Below, piece by piece: positions 34,681 to 42,308 of a DNA stretch of 64,000 nt. The translations under genes and the position numbers were made by a program. The notes below the pieces were generated by a model. The model did not search any database. It saw nothing but the letters and a program-made list of their open reading frames with translations, and was not told where the DNA came from. The stretch is from an uncultured Bacteroidia bacterium (GTDB lineage: Bacteria > Bacteroidota > Bacteroidia > Bacteroidales > F082): NCBI GenBank assembly GCA_902769875.1, contig CACXQV010000013.1:1-64000 (forward strand). Direction: 5' to 3'. The first letter of the stretch is position 1, and the number at the start of each line of letters is the position of its first letter.

Positions 34681-35703
34681 AACATGGTGAAACGAACAGA
34701 ACGATTGCAAGGCAGCAAGCGGAAACGCGATGACGAATACTATACGCTGTTCAACGACATTGCTGCCGAAGTGAGCCTTTATCTGCCACAACTTCGTGGC
34801 AAACGCATCCTTTGTCCCTGCGATTGGGATGAAAGCTACAACGAGGAAATTGTGTACAAGGAGGAAGGCTACATGCTGGAACGAGACCTGTTTTCGCAGG
34901 AAGGATGCATCAAAAACATTGACATCGCCCAAACCCGTGAAAAGATAGAGAAACGTATGGATTTGGTGAAATGCCAATTCGTCTATTATCTGTTGGGGCA
35001 GGCCGAGGATTGGGGCATCCGCTCCATCAGCGTTAGCGGTTACAATCCTCAAACGGGTCAAGGTGTCCGCTTCCAAGATATTGACTATAGCCATTATGAT
35101 GTTATCATTACCAATCCTCCTTTTAGCCAATTTGATGAGTTTATCGACTTATTGGTGAAAAATGGCAAGCAGTTTCTTGTGATTGGCCCGCAAACGGCTC
35201 CAACAGAGAAAAGCATTATCCGACATTTCCGAGATGGCAACATCCGCATCGGATATCATTATCATTTGAGTGGATTCCGACGGCCTGACGGTTCAGTGTT
35301 GCCCAAACAGCATAACACCCCTCGTAGTTGCTTATGGTACACAAACATGCAAGTAAACGAGAACTCAAAAGAACTTATCCTTTCCTGTTCCTATGCAGAA
35401 AACCCAGAGAATTATCCCAAATATGTGAATTATAATGCCATCGATGTTCGTGCAACAGCAGAAATACCATACGACTATTATGAAGAAATGGGTGTTCCTA
35501 TTACCTTTTTGCAAAAATACAACCCCAAGCAATTTGAAATCATAGGAACAAGTGCAACTTTATGTAAGCCGCTCAAAGATTTCGTCGAAGAAGATGCTGT
35601 CTATACAGGAGGTGGTAACGGGCGTTTTTATCTTGCTCTTGGAAACAAACAATACAGAAGACTTTGGGACCGAATCGTCATCAAACGAAGAAAGGATCAA
35701 TAA
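34657..35703 (+). CDS. Adenine-specific DNA methyltransferase, EcoRI family
   Basis: A 348-residue N6-adenine methyltransferase. Family traits: KRKRDDEYYTLFNDIAAEV near the N-terminus, KRILCPCDWDES (49-60) in place of the usual motif I, and the catalytic IITNPPFSQFDEF (NPPF at 153-156). The later FLVIGPQTAPTEKSIIRHF and CLWYTN segments also fit. Two starts are possible: 34657, inside a helix of the leader, and 34684 (MVKRTERLQGS), just after it; folding could choose between them. The stop is 1 bp before the next start, so the pair is co-translated. Modifying DNA beside a DUF262-HNH nuclease suggests restriction-modification or modification-dependent defence. Confidence 0.87.
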   Translation: MSNQETWTNMVKRTERLQGSKRKRDDEYYTLFNDIAAEVSLYLPQLRGKRILCPCDWDESYNEEIVYKEEGYMLERDLFSQEGCIKNIDIAQTREKIEKRMDLVKCQFVYYLLGQAEDWGIRSISVSGYNPQTGQGVRFQDIDYSHYDVIITNPPFSQFDEFIDLLVKNGKQFLVIGPQTAPTEKSIIRHFRDGNIRIGYHYHLSGFRRPDGSVLPKQHNTPRSCLWYTNMQVNENSKELILSCSYAENPENYPKYVNYNAIDVRATAEIPYDYYEEMGVPITFLQKYNPKQFEIIGTSATLCKPLKDFVEEDAVYTGGGNGRFYLALGNKQYRRLWDRIVIKRRKDQ

Positions 35704-35704
35704 T

Positions 35705-36811
35705 ATGACTGTAAAAGAACTATACGAAAAAGTTGAAAATGGCGACATTATCAGCGACATTGAGTTGCAACGCGCCATCGTGTATGACGATGAAAAGCAA
35801 TCGCTTGTCATCGATAGTCTTGACCACGATATACCTTTGCCCGCTTTTTATATGTGGGACAACAATGAAACAGGAAAACTCGAAGTGCTTGACGGCAAGC
35901 AACGCATTGAGGCTATCAAGAAGTTCAAGCACAACAATCTGAAATATCAGGGCAAGATATGGAAAGCCTTTGCCGATGATGCAACCAACTTTCAGCAAAG
36001 ATTTGACTCAAAAGAACTTACCATAATTATCTGTGGCGGCTCGGAAGAGAAAAAGCGTGAAATTTTCAAGCGTATCAATACGTTAGGTGTTCCACTATCG
36101 AAATATGAAGTACTCAATGGATTATATCACGGTGAGTATTTGGAAGGCCTAAGCGCCTATTTTCTGAACGATGCCAATGTAAGGAAAGTCCTTCCCAATG
36201 ATAGCATTGACCGAGGCAACAACAAATATCGGCTGTTAGAGTATTTATATTATGTGCGTCACAACGGTGTTTTCCCAAAATCGGGCGAACTTGATGATTA
36301 TGTGCAGAAAAACAAAGATTGTTCATTCAACGACGAAATAAAGAAGATAAAGCCTTATATAAGTTTCATAAGGGACGTGTTCGGAGATGCTTCAAAGATT
36401 TCCCCCACTTTGAAATTCAAATTGTCATACAAGTACTTAAAAGACCGTGCAATATGGCTGCAACACAAAGATGACATTTGCAAAGATTGCAATGCCTTTA
36501 TCAAAAGCGAAGGTTATAAACTATCGGTAACAAAAGAGGCTGACATTGAAGCCATGATCTTGGGAATAGTTGGCAATGTTCGCGTGGATCCCAAAAGGCT
36601 GTTCACGGCGGACGATAAGCAACAGTTATTATCAAAAAAAGAACAAGACGAGACCGGGAAATACGAATGTGATGAATGTCACCAACACTTCTATGCTGAT
36701 GAACTGACTGTTGATCATATTAAACCTTGGAGTCTTGGTGGAAGAACCGTTCTTTCAAATGCAAAACTATTATGCAGGGCATGTAATAGCAGATTAGGAA
36801 ACAAGAAGTGA
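35705..36811 (+). CDS. DUF262-HNH nuclease, partner of the methyltransferase
   Basis: A 368-residue protein; the start at 35705 lies 1 bp after the methyltransferase stop, and the longer frame is overlap. Residues 10-110 are a DUF262 (ParB-like) domain: SDIELQRAIVYDDEKQSLVI and VLDGKQRIEAIKKF, where DGKQR (63-67) replaces the common DGQQR. The middle is helical. Residues 320-368 are an HNH domain with two CxxC zinc knuckles (Cys322/325, Cys357/360), Asp337-His338 and Asn352. DUF262-HNH proteins include GmrSD and SspE, which sense DNA modification through DUF262. In this protein the HNH is classical rather than DUF1524. Confidence 0.85.
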   Translation: MTVKELYEKVENGDIISDIELQRAIVYDDEKQSLVIDSLDHDIPLPAFYMWDNNETGKLEVLDGKQRIEAIKKFKHNNLKYQGKIWKAFADDATNFQQRFDSKELTIIICGGSEEKKREIFKRINTLGVPLSKYEVLNGLYHGEYLEGLSAYFLNDANVRKVLPNDSIDRGNNKYRLLEYLYYVRHNGVFPKSGELDDYVQKNKDCSFNDEIKKIKPYISFIRDVFGDASKISPTLKFKLSYKYLKDRAIWLQHKDDICKDCNAFIKSEGYKLSVTKEADIEAMILGIVGNVRVDPKRLFTADDKQQLLSKKEQDETGKYECDECHQHFYADELTVDHIKPWSLGGRTVLSNAKLLCRACNSRLGNKK

Positions 36812-36880
36812 GACAACCTGAAACAAAGTAACATCTGATTATCAACACATTAATTATCCAAATCGGATACAGAAACTGTA

Positions 36881-36930
36881 TCCAAAATGGATAATTCGGG
36901 ATGGAAATGGATGAAATGGATGGGAAAAGG
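36881..36930. repeat. Direct repeat copy 1 flanking the ATPase gene
   Basis: TCCAAAATGGATAATTCGGG followed by ATGGAAATGGATGAAATGG. It matches 38677-38729 with few differences. Confidence 0.75.
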
Positions 36931-37038
36931 GGCGGAATTCGACGGTATCGTATTGGAAGAAGTCGAAAAATGCGGTATAGGAAATGTTCAGAATCCTTTT
37001 TCGGCCGTTTTTTAGTGTCTTGCAGTGCGTAGTCTGTT

Positions 37039-37088
37039 TAAAACTCAGCGAAATCAGAGAAAAAATTCTCGTTTTCGCTGAATTTTAA
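37039..37088. repeat. Palindromic element, copy C
   Basis: Arms TTAAAACTCAGCGAAATCAG and CGTTTTCGCTGAATTTTAA around AGAAAAAATTCT. The shared core with copies A and B is AGCGAAAT with its inverted partner. Confidence 0.6.
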
Positions 37089-37096
37089 GTAAACTT

Positions 37097-37130
37097 TTTG
37101 TTTCTATTTTGCAGAAAAACAGTATTTTTG
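37097..37130 (+). promoter_or_regulatory. Promoter of the AAA ATPase gene
   Basis: TTTG (37097-37100), 22 bp, TATTTTTG (37123-37130). An 18-bp sequence GAAAAACAGTATTTTTGC spanning the -7 box is identical to the transposase promoter region near 31273-31290. Confidence 0.55.
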
Positions 37131-37154
37131 CGGCGAAAACAATTGCACAAAACA

Positions 37155-38615
37155 ATGAAATACAAGAATATTATTGGAAGGGAAACAGAAATAGCCACAC
37201 TCGAAAGGTTGTATAAATCCCAGAAGTCCGAATTTGTGGCCATATATGGACGCAGACGCATCGGGAAGTCGTATCTTGTCAGTGAAGTTTATGGCAAGAA
37301 AATTCTTTTTTCAGCCGTGGGAACATACATCAAAGACGACGACAAAAGCAACGAAACCTATCGCCAACTGCAATTGGACCATTTTTTTGATTCGCTTTTG
37401 CTGGCTGGGCTTGAGGCAAATACACCCAAACCTACTTGCTGGCGCGAAGCGTTTCTGTTGTTGCGAAGACTGCTTGAAAAATCTCGCGCACGCCGCAAAA
37501 TCATCCTAATGGACGAGTTGCCTTGGATGGCTGGGCCCCAATCGTCGGAAATGATATCGGAATTGGGCTATTTCTGGAATTCGTGGGCTGATCGCCAGCG
37601 CAATGTCGTTCTGGTGGTTTGCGGATCGGCTACAAGTTGGATGCTCGACAATGTGATTCACGATTACGGTGGCTTGCATGGACGACTAACCGAAACCATT
37701 CGGTTGGCGCCTTTCACTTTGGCAGAATGTGAAAAATATTATCGGAAAAACGGATTTAGGCTGTCGCGTTATGAGATGTGTGTATGCTATATGGCATTGG
37801 GCGGCATTCCTTTTTATTTGGACAAACTAAGGAATAACTTGACAATCACACAAAACATCGACAATATCTTTTTTTCCGACGAACAGATTCATCAGGAGTT
37901 CAAGGATGTGTACACCGGGCTATATTCCAGCAAAGAAAGATACATGGATGTTGTGAAAGCCATCGGAAGCCAATTTTATGGGATGACCCAATCGGAAATC
38001 AGCAAGGCTGTTGAAGTGAAAAGCGGTGGCACATTGAGCAATTTGCTGGATAACTTGAAAGAATCGGGAATCATCCGCGAATATCCCCGCTACGGCAATC
38101 AGCGTGTTGAAACCGTCTATCAGTTGAAAGACTTTTTCTCGCTTTTTTACCTGCGTTTTGTGAACAGCAGGCAAGCTAAAAAAGGACAATGGAATTCGCT
38201 TCATAGGACACCAGCTTTCTACACATGGGCCGGCGACACCTTTGAATTGTTATGTGTTGAGCATTTGCCACAACTTCAATCCGCTTTGCGCATTGTTTCA
38301 ATTGACAGAAACTATTGTTGGAGAGGAAAAACCTCAGAAGGCAAGGGTGCCCAGATTGACTTATTGTTGGAAAGCAAAGCAAGCCGTACCGACTATGTGT
38401 GTGAAATGAAATTCACAATGGGGAAATACACCATATCCGCTGACTATGAAATAGATTTGAATGCCAAAATGGATGCTTTTTCTGAAAGTAAAATGCACAC
38501 CAAGACACATAGTATTCAATTGGTGATGCTGACAACAATGGGTATTGCTCAAGGCGAGCATTCTGGTGTCGTTAATCAATCCATTGTCATGGACGACTTG
38601 TTCCGAATCGGGTAG
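37155..38615 (+). CDS. AAA ATPase with C-terminal DUF234 nuclease-like domain
   Basis: A 486-residue protein read from ATG 37155 (MKYKNIIGRETEIATLERLY), the family start. Walker A is YGRRRIGKS (31-39), Walker B is KIILMDELPWM, and the sensor is VVLVVCGSATSWM. The middle carries a winged-helix segment (GMTQSEISKAVEVKSGGTLSNLLDNLKESGII). The C-terminus has a PD-(D/E)xK-like motif: GAQIDLLLE followed by DYVCEMKFT. This family (ATPase_2 plus DUF234) is very abundant in Bacteroidales, often in many copies and next to repeats; its role is unproven, with defence or mobile-element links suggested. It is flanked by direct repeats, with a truncated paralogue in the opposite direction. Confidence 0.88.
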   Translation: MKYKNIIGRETEIATLERLYKSQKSEFVAIYGRRRIGKSYLVSEVYGKKILFSAVGTYIKDDDKSNETYRQLQLDHFFDSLLLAGLEANTPKPTCWREAFLLLRRLLEKSRARRKIILMDELPWMAGPQSSEMISELGYFWNSWADRQRNVVLVVCGSATSWMLDNVIHDYGGLHGRLTETIRLAPFTLAECEKYYRKNGFRLSRYEMCVCYMALGGIPFYLDKLRNNLTITQNIDNIFFSDEQIHQEFKDVYTGLYSSKERYMDVVKAIGSQFYGMTQSEISKAVEVKSGGTLSNLLDNLKESGIIREYPRYGNQRVETVYQLKDFFSLFYLRFVNSRQAKKGQWNSLHRTPAFYTWAGDTFELLCVEHLPQLQSALRIVSIDRNYCWRGKTSEGKGAQIDLLLESKASRTDYVCEMKFTMGKYTISADYEIDLNAKMDAFSESKMHTKTHSIQLVMLTTMGIAQGEHSGVVNQSIVMDDLFRIG

Positions 38616-38676
38616 ATAACAAATAATATTATTTTTACAGCCCGCCAATTCAAGAATTACCACGAGGGAAACATTG

Positions 38677-38729
38677 TCCAAAATGGATAATCTTGGCTGG
38701 AAATGGATGAAGTGGATGGGGAAAAGAGG
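38677..38729. repeat. Direct repeat copy 2 flanking the ATPase gene
   Basis: TCCAAAATGGATAATCTTGG followed by CTGGAAATGGATGAAGTGG. Related to 36881-36930. It lies between the convergent ends of the intact ATPase and the remnant. Confidence 0.75.
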
Positions 38730-38743
38730 AAAAACAAATGCTA

Positions 38744-39088
38744 TTACCCAAACAGCGCGTCCATGTCCAATTTGACGGGAATGTCGTCGGAACTGGCGTT
38801 TTCGGCCAATGGCGCGGCGGTAATCAGGGTGAGGTAAAGGCTTTGCTTTGTCCCCGTTTCGCGGCGGAAAGTCTCCAACCGGTAGGCCATCTTCCTCGAT
38901 TCCTCTTCCGATAGGCTGTATTCCTTGCCTGAGTATTTTATTTCGCAAACATTGACCACATCGTCAGCGCGGTCAATAATCAGGTCGATTTGCGCGGCGG
39001 GCGTGCTTTCCTTGCTCCGCCAACTGTATTGCTCCGACGCAATAGTGTCGATGTGCAACGTTTCCTTGATTTGGCCGACATGCAGCAA
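38744..39088 (-). pseudogene. C-terminal remnant of a second AAA ATPase/DUF234 gene
   Basis: About 114 codons survive: HVGQIKETLHIDTIASEQYS, then AAQIDLIIDRADDVVNVCEI, ending MDALFG. They match the C-terminal nuclease-like domain of this ATPase family, including QIDLII and CEIKYS. There is no ATG at the left end; the frame meets a stop (TGA) about three codons before, at the junction with a palindromic repeat. The ATPase core is absent, so the gene was truncated. Confidence 0.75.
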
Positions 39089-39092
39089 ATTT

Positions 39093-39180
39093 CAGCCAAA
39101 ACTCAATAAAACGACGAGTTTTGGCGGAATTTTATATGATTTTCAGCCAAAACTATGAAAATTTTGGAGTTTTGGCTAAA
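39093..39180. repeat. Two tandem palindromes built on GCCAAAACT
   Basis: Palindrome 1: GCCAAAACTC/GAGTTTTGGC (39095-39104, 39116-39125). Palindrome 2: GCCAAAACT/AGTTTTGGC (39146-39154, 39168-39176), with flanking bases extending the pairing. Both start TTTCAGCCAAAACT. They adjoin the broken end of the ATPase remnant. Confidence 0.75.
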
Positions 39181-39228
39181 ATTAAGTTCTTTGAAGACAA
39201 ATGCCATCGATTTGAAGTGGCTGGAAAA

Positions 39229-41184
39229 TCACTTCGCAATCACAATCCCCAACTCCTTATTAATTTGTTTGCGGATGTCGTCGAGGTCTTTCATGCGCTT
39301 CATGAGGATGAGTTGGTCGTCGCTGTCGGTGGTGGTTTTCAGCTCCTCCTCCACTGCCTTGCGACGATCTTCGATGATGAGGTCTTTGTAGCGGTAAATC
39401 GACGACAACATCGTGGCTTTCAGCACATCTTCCTCGCGCTTGACGAAGATTCCATATTTCTCCCACTGGTCGAGTTTGTAGGGCGAGGAGAGCAGGTCGG
39501 CGGCGAGTTGAGCGATGGTTTCATCCTCGTGCGACACGAAAAACGAGTCGTCGGGAATGCGACCCTCGTCGATGGCACGGTCGAAAATGTCGAAAACCTT
39601 TCGGTTGACGGCGTTGGTAAAGACGAAACCGTCGTTTTTCAAGTCGTCGATAATGAATTGGGCCACAGTGACTTGCTCGGAAATCTTTTGTCCGTCCTCA
39701 TCGATGCGCTCATCAGTAATCAACTTGGAGCCGTAAAGCAGCAGCAGTTTCACCAACTCGCGCTCTTGGTAATAGCCAGCAGGCAGTTGGTCTTCTATGG
39801 TTTCCTCTTGCTTGGGCATCGTTGTCGTGGTTTCCGGCTCGGTGACCACATTTTCATCCACGCCCAAAGACTTCTTGAGTTTTGCCCGCAATATCTTGTT
39901 CAACTCATTGGTGAGGGTCTGTTCGGGCATGTCCAACAGTCGGCTGCACTCCTTGACGTATGTGATGCGAAAGATGCTGTCGGGAATCACAGATATGGTT
40001 TCCACAATGTCGCGGATGACTTGTCCGCGCTTGATGGGGTCGTTTTGCGCATCCTTCAGCAGCAATTCCGTCTTGAAACGGACGAAATCTTTGGCGTTGT
40101 CTTTCAGGTAGTTGCTGACATAATCCACCGAAAACTCCTTGCCAAAGGTGTCGGGGTCGTGCTCGGGAGGCAAAACCACCACGCGCACGTTCATACCTTC
40201 GGAGAGAATCATGTCGGTGCCGCGCAAGGCCGCATGAATGCCCGCCGCGTCGCCGTCGTAGAGCATGGTGATGTTTTTCGTGTAGCGCTTGACAAGGCGG
40301 ATTTGCTCCATCGTGAGCGAGGTGCCGCTGCTGGCCACCACGTTCTCAATGCCGATTTGATGCATCCGCAGCACGTCGAAATAGCCTTCCACGAGGATGC
40401 ACTCGTCCTGACGGGCAATGGCGTTTTTGGCGAAATAGATGCCGTAGAGCGTCTGTTTCTTGTCGTAAATCTCCGACTCGGGCGAGTTTTGGTATTTCGG
40501 GCTTTTCTTGTCGTTGGTGAGGATGCGCCCTCCGAAGCCGATGACGCGCCCCGTGAGGCTGTGTATGGGGAACATCACGCGCCCGTGGTAGCGGTCGTAA
40601 AGTCCTTTCTGCCCCTTGATGGACAGGCCGATTTGCTCCAACAGTTCATCGCTGTAGCCGTTTTTTTTGGCGTGTTCGGTGAAAGCGTCCCATTGGGCTG
40701 GGCTGTAGCCGAGGTGGAATTTTTGGATGATGGGGTCGAAATAGCCGCGCTCGCGGAAATATTGCAGTCCGATGGTCTTGCCTTCGTCCGTATTCCAAAG
40801 TGTATCAACGAAATACTTGTCAGCAAACTCGTTGATATTGAACATCTTCTCGCGGATGCTCTGCTGCATGATTTCCTCGGCGGTCTGCTCTTTCTCCTCG
40901 ATTTTGATGTTGTATTTCTTGGCCAAATAGCGCAACGCTTCTGGATAGGAGAAATGCTCGTGCTCCATAAGGAACTTGGCCGAGTCGCCGGCCTTGCCGC
41001 AGCCGAAACACTTGAAGATGTTGCGCGCGGGATTGACACTGAACGACGGCGTTTTCTCGTTGTGGAACGGACAATTGCCCCACATGTTCGACCCGCGCTT
41101 CTTCAGCGTGACGAACTCTCCCACAACCTCCTCGATATGAGCGGCTTGCAGGATTTGCTCCACTGTTTCCCTTGGAATGGCCAT
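39229..41184 (-). CDS. dnaG: DNA primase DnaG
   Basis: A 651-residue replication primase that makes RNA primers on lagging-strand DNA. The N-terminal CHC2 zinc finger is intact (Cys38, His41, Cys59, Cys62 in GNCPFHNEKTPSF and FKCFGCGKAGD). The catalytic RNAP core includes GRILTNDKKSPKYQNSPE and the TOPRIM motifs LVEGYFDVL and MLYDGDAAGIHA. The C-terminal third is the DnaB-binding region (KATMLSSIYRYKDLIIEDRR). Length is typical. A TAGTTTTG -7 box (41208-41201) lies just downstream of the restriction endonuclease gene. A single-copy housekeeping gene inside an accessory region. Confidence 0.95.
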   Translation of the reverse strand: MAIPRETVEQILQAAHIEEVVGEFVTLKKRGSNMWGNCPFHNEKTPSFSVNPARNIFKCFGCGKAGDSAKFLMEHEHFSYPEALRYLAKKYNIKIEEKEQTAEEIMQQSIREKMFNINEFADKYFVDTLWNTDEGKTIGLQYFRERGYFDPIIQKFHLGYSPAQWDAFTEHAKKNGYSDELLEQIGLSIKGQKGLYDRYHGRVMFPIHSLTGRVIGFGGRILTNDKKSPKYQNSPESEIYDKKQTLYGIYFAKNAIARQDECILVEGYFDVLRMHQIGIENVVASSGTSLTMEQIRLVKRYTKNITMLYDGDAAGIHAALRGTDMILSEGMNVRVVVLPPEHDPDTFGKEFSVDYVSNYLKDNAKDFVRFKTELLLKDAQNDPIKRGQVIRDIVETISVIPDSIFRITYVKECSRLLDMPEQTLTNELNKILRAKLKKSLGVDENVVTEPETTTTMPKQEETIEDQLPAGYYQERELVKLLLLYGSKLITDERIDEDGQKISEQVTVAQFIIDDLKNDGFVFTNAVNRKVFDIFDRAIDEGRIPDDSFFVSHEDETIAQLAADLLSSPYKLDQWEKYGIFVKREEDVLKATMLSSIYRYKDLIIEDRRKAVEEELKTTTDSDDQLILMKRMKDLDDIRKQINKELGIVIAK

Positions 41185-41200
41185 ACTGCTTAATTTTCGG

Positions 41201-41208
41201 CAAAACTA
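41201..41208 (-). promoter_or_regulatory. -7 box of dnaG
   Basis: Minus strand TAGTTTTG, 17 bp before the dnaG start codon and in the short gap after the endonuclease gene, so dnaG need not depend on read-through. Confidence 0.5.
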
Positions 41209-41213
41209 CAAAA

Positions 41214-42302
41214 CTAGTCCTTAATGACGAAAATAATGTCGGAAAGGCTTTTGTAGTTATTCTTATTAAATGTAAAGTTTATCGGTTTTAATGTGTTGTT
41301 GTCAAAACTGTCGAGATAATCGTTTACTTTGGGCTCTATCAAAGTAAATGCACGTTTCATCTTCCACGAATCTGCCATCTCATTGGTGTCGACCAATATA
41401 ACAAACAATCTGTTTTCTGCTCCAAACAACCGTGGACTCTGGTTTTCATAAAGCCATTTTATCAATTGTTCCTTGTCTTGTTGTGCCTCAGCTATTATTT
41501 CTTTCCTAACATCTTTCAAATAATCAAGGATGTCGGTATGTCCAACTTCGTTGATTTTTTCTTTCAAGATGTATAATTTTTGGGAATCCGAAAGCGTTTT
41601 GTCAACCTCAATACCTATTGTTTTAGCTTGTTGTTTTAGCCACGTGGTCTCAGAATGCCCCAATTTTTCTTTTAGCTTGTTGTCCATATATTCATTGGGG
41701 AAATAAGTGACTTTCAAATCGATGGGGAAATTGTCGATGAAAAAGTCAACACTTTTTATTTCACCAACAGCAGAAAGAACTCTTTTGTGCTTTTTGAATA
41801 TTGACTCTATCAAAAAAGAAGTCCAGTTATTATACCAACTAGTTTGAACAAAGTTCCACGCATTCCCAGCGATTTCGTCTTTTCTAGCTGTTAGTTCATC
41901 ATACTTGCTGATGACTTTGACATATCTACGCACAAGATATTGATCCAATGAATTCTCTTGGTCGCCGCCCCAAGCATAATTCCTAACCTTATATAAATCA
42001 TTTTTGAGTTGGGTTTCGTCAACACCCATTTGCTTGTACCACTCATTGTTCCTGTCATGCAGATATTGGTCAAGCATTTTCATACCATCAGGTAAAGACT
42101 TTAATAGTTGGAATAATTCAACATTCTGGTCGAACAGTTTGGTGGATTGCAATTCCAAATGGTTTTCGGTCACGAACCGCTTGATTTGTTTGCCTCTACA
42201 TACAGCTCTCACTTTCAACCATAACAATCCATTTTCGTTGTGATTGAAGGCATAAAGGTTTTGTACCCGGAATTCTTTGTCCCATTTTTCGAAATTGCTC
42301 AT
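41214..42302 (-). CDS. Type II restriction endonuclease (predicted, PD-(D/E)xK)
   Basis: A 362-residue protein directly downstream (6 bp) of a DNA adenine methyltransferase in the same direction. I do not recognise a named restriction enzyme family with certainty. A PD-(D/E)xK-like site is visible near residues 181-199: VGEIKSVDFFIDNFPIDLKV, with Asp195 and Lys197 as the DxK pair. The N-terminal half is rich in charged residues (VENHLELQ-type segment omitted here; see SLDQYLVRRYVKVISKYDEL). AT-rich codon use contrasts with dnaG, suggesting acquisition with the methyltransferase. Cleaves unmethylated target DNA if the pairing is right; specificity unknown. Confidence 0.7.
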   Translation of the reverse strand: MSNFEKWDKEFRVQNLYAFNHNENGLLWLKVRAVCRGKQIKRFVTENHLELQSTKLFDQNVELFQLLKSLPDGMKMLDQYLHDRNNEWYKQMGVDETQLKNDLYKVRNYAWGGDQENSLDQYLVRRYVKVISKYDELTARKDEIAGNAWNFVQTSWYNNWTSFLIESIFKKHKRVLSAVGEIKSVDFFIDNFPIDLKVTYFPNEYMDNKLKEKLGHSETTWLKQQAKTIGIEVDKTLSDSQKLYILKEKINEVGHTDILDYLKDVRKEIIAEAQQDKEQLIKWLYENQSPRLFGAENRLFVILVDTNEMADSWKMKRAFTLIEPKVNDYLDSFDNNTLKPINFTFNKNNYKSLSDIIFVIKD

Positions 42303-42308
42303 ATTTAA

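Larger units (their letters stand above)
36812..37154. other. Intergenic region with palindrome, direct repeat and promoter
   Basis: No gene seen. At 36852-36895 ATTATCCAAATCGGATAC pairs with GTATCCAAAATGGATAAT, a likely terminator or repeat after the HNH gene. Direct repeat copy 1 is at 36881-36930 and palindromic element C at 37039-37088. The ATPase promoter is at 37097-37130. Confidence 0.6.

Noticed and set aside
34352-34690. IscB-type omega RNA with the nearby HNH gene
   Set aside because: The HNH protein has a DUF262 domain and no RuvC-like or PLMP parts, so it is not IscB.
34480-35130. A 216-codon frame antisense to the methyltransferase and its leader
   Set aside because: The methyltransferase motif NPPF and family flanks are in the sense frame; the antisense product has no features.
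39121-41193. A 690-codon frame antisense to dnaG
   Set aside because: No recognisable domain; dnaG on the other strand has all its motifs.
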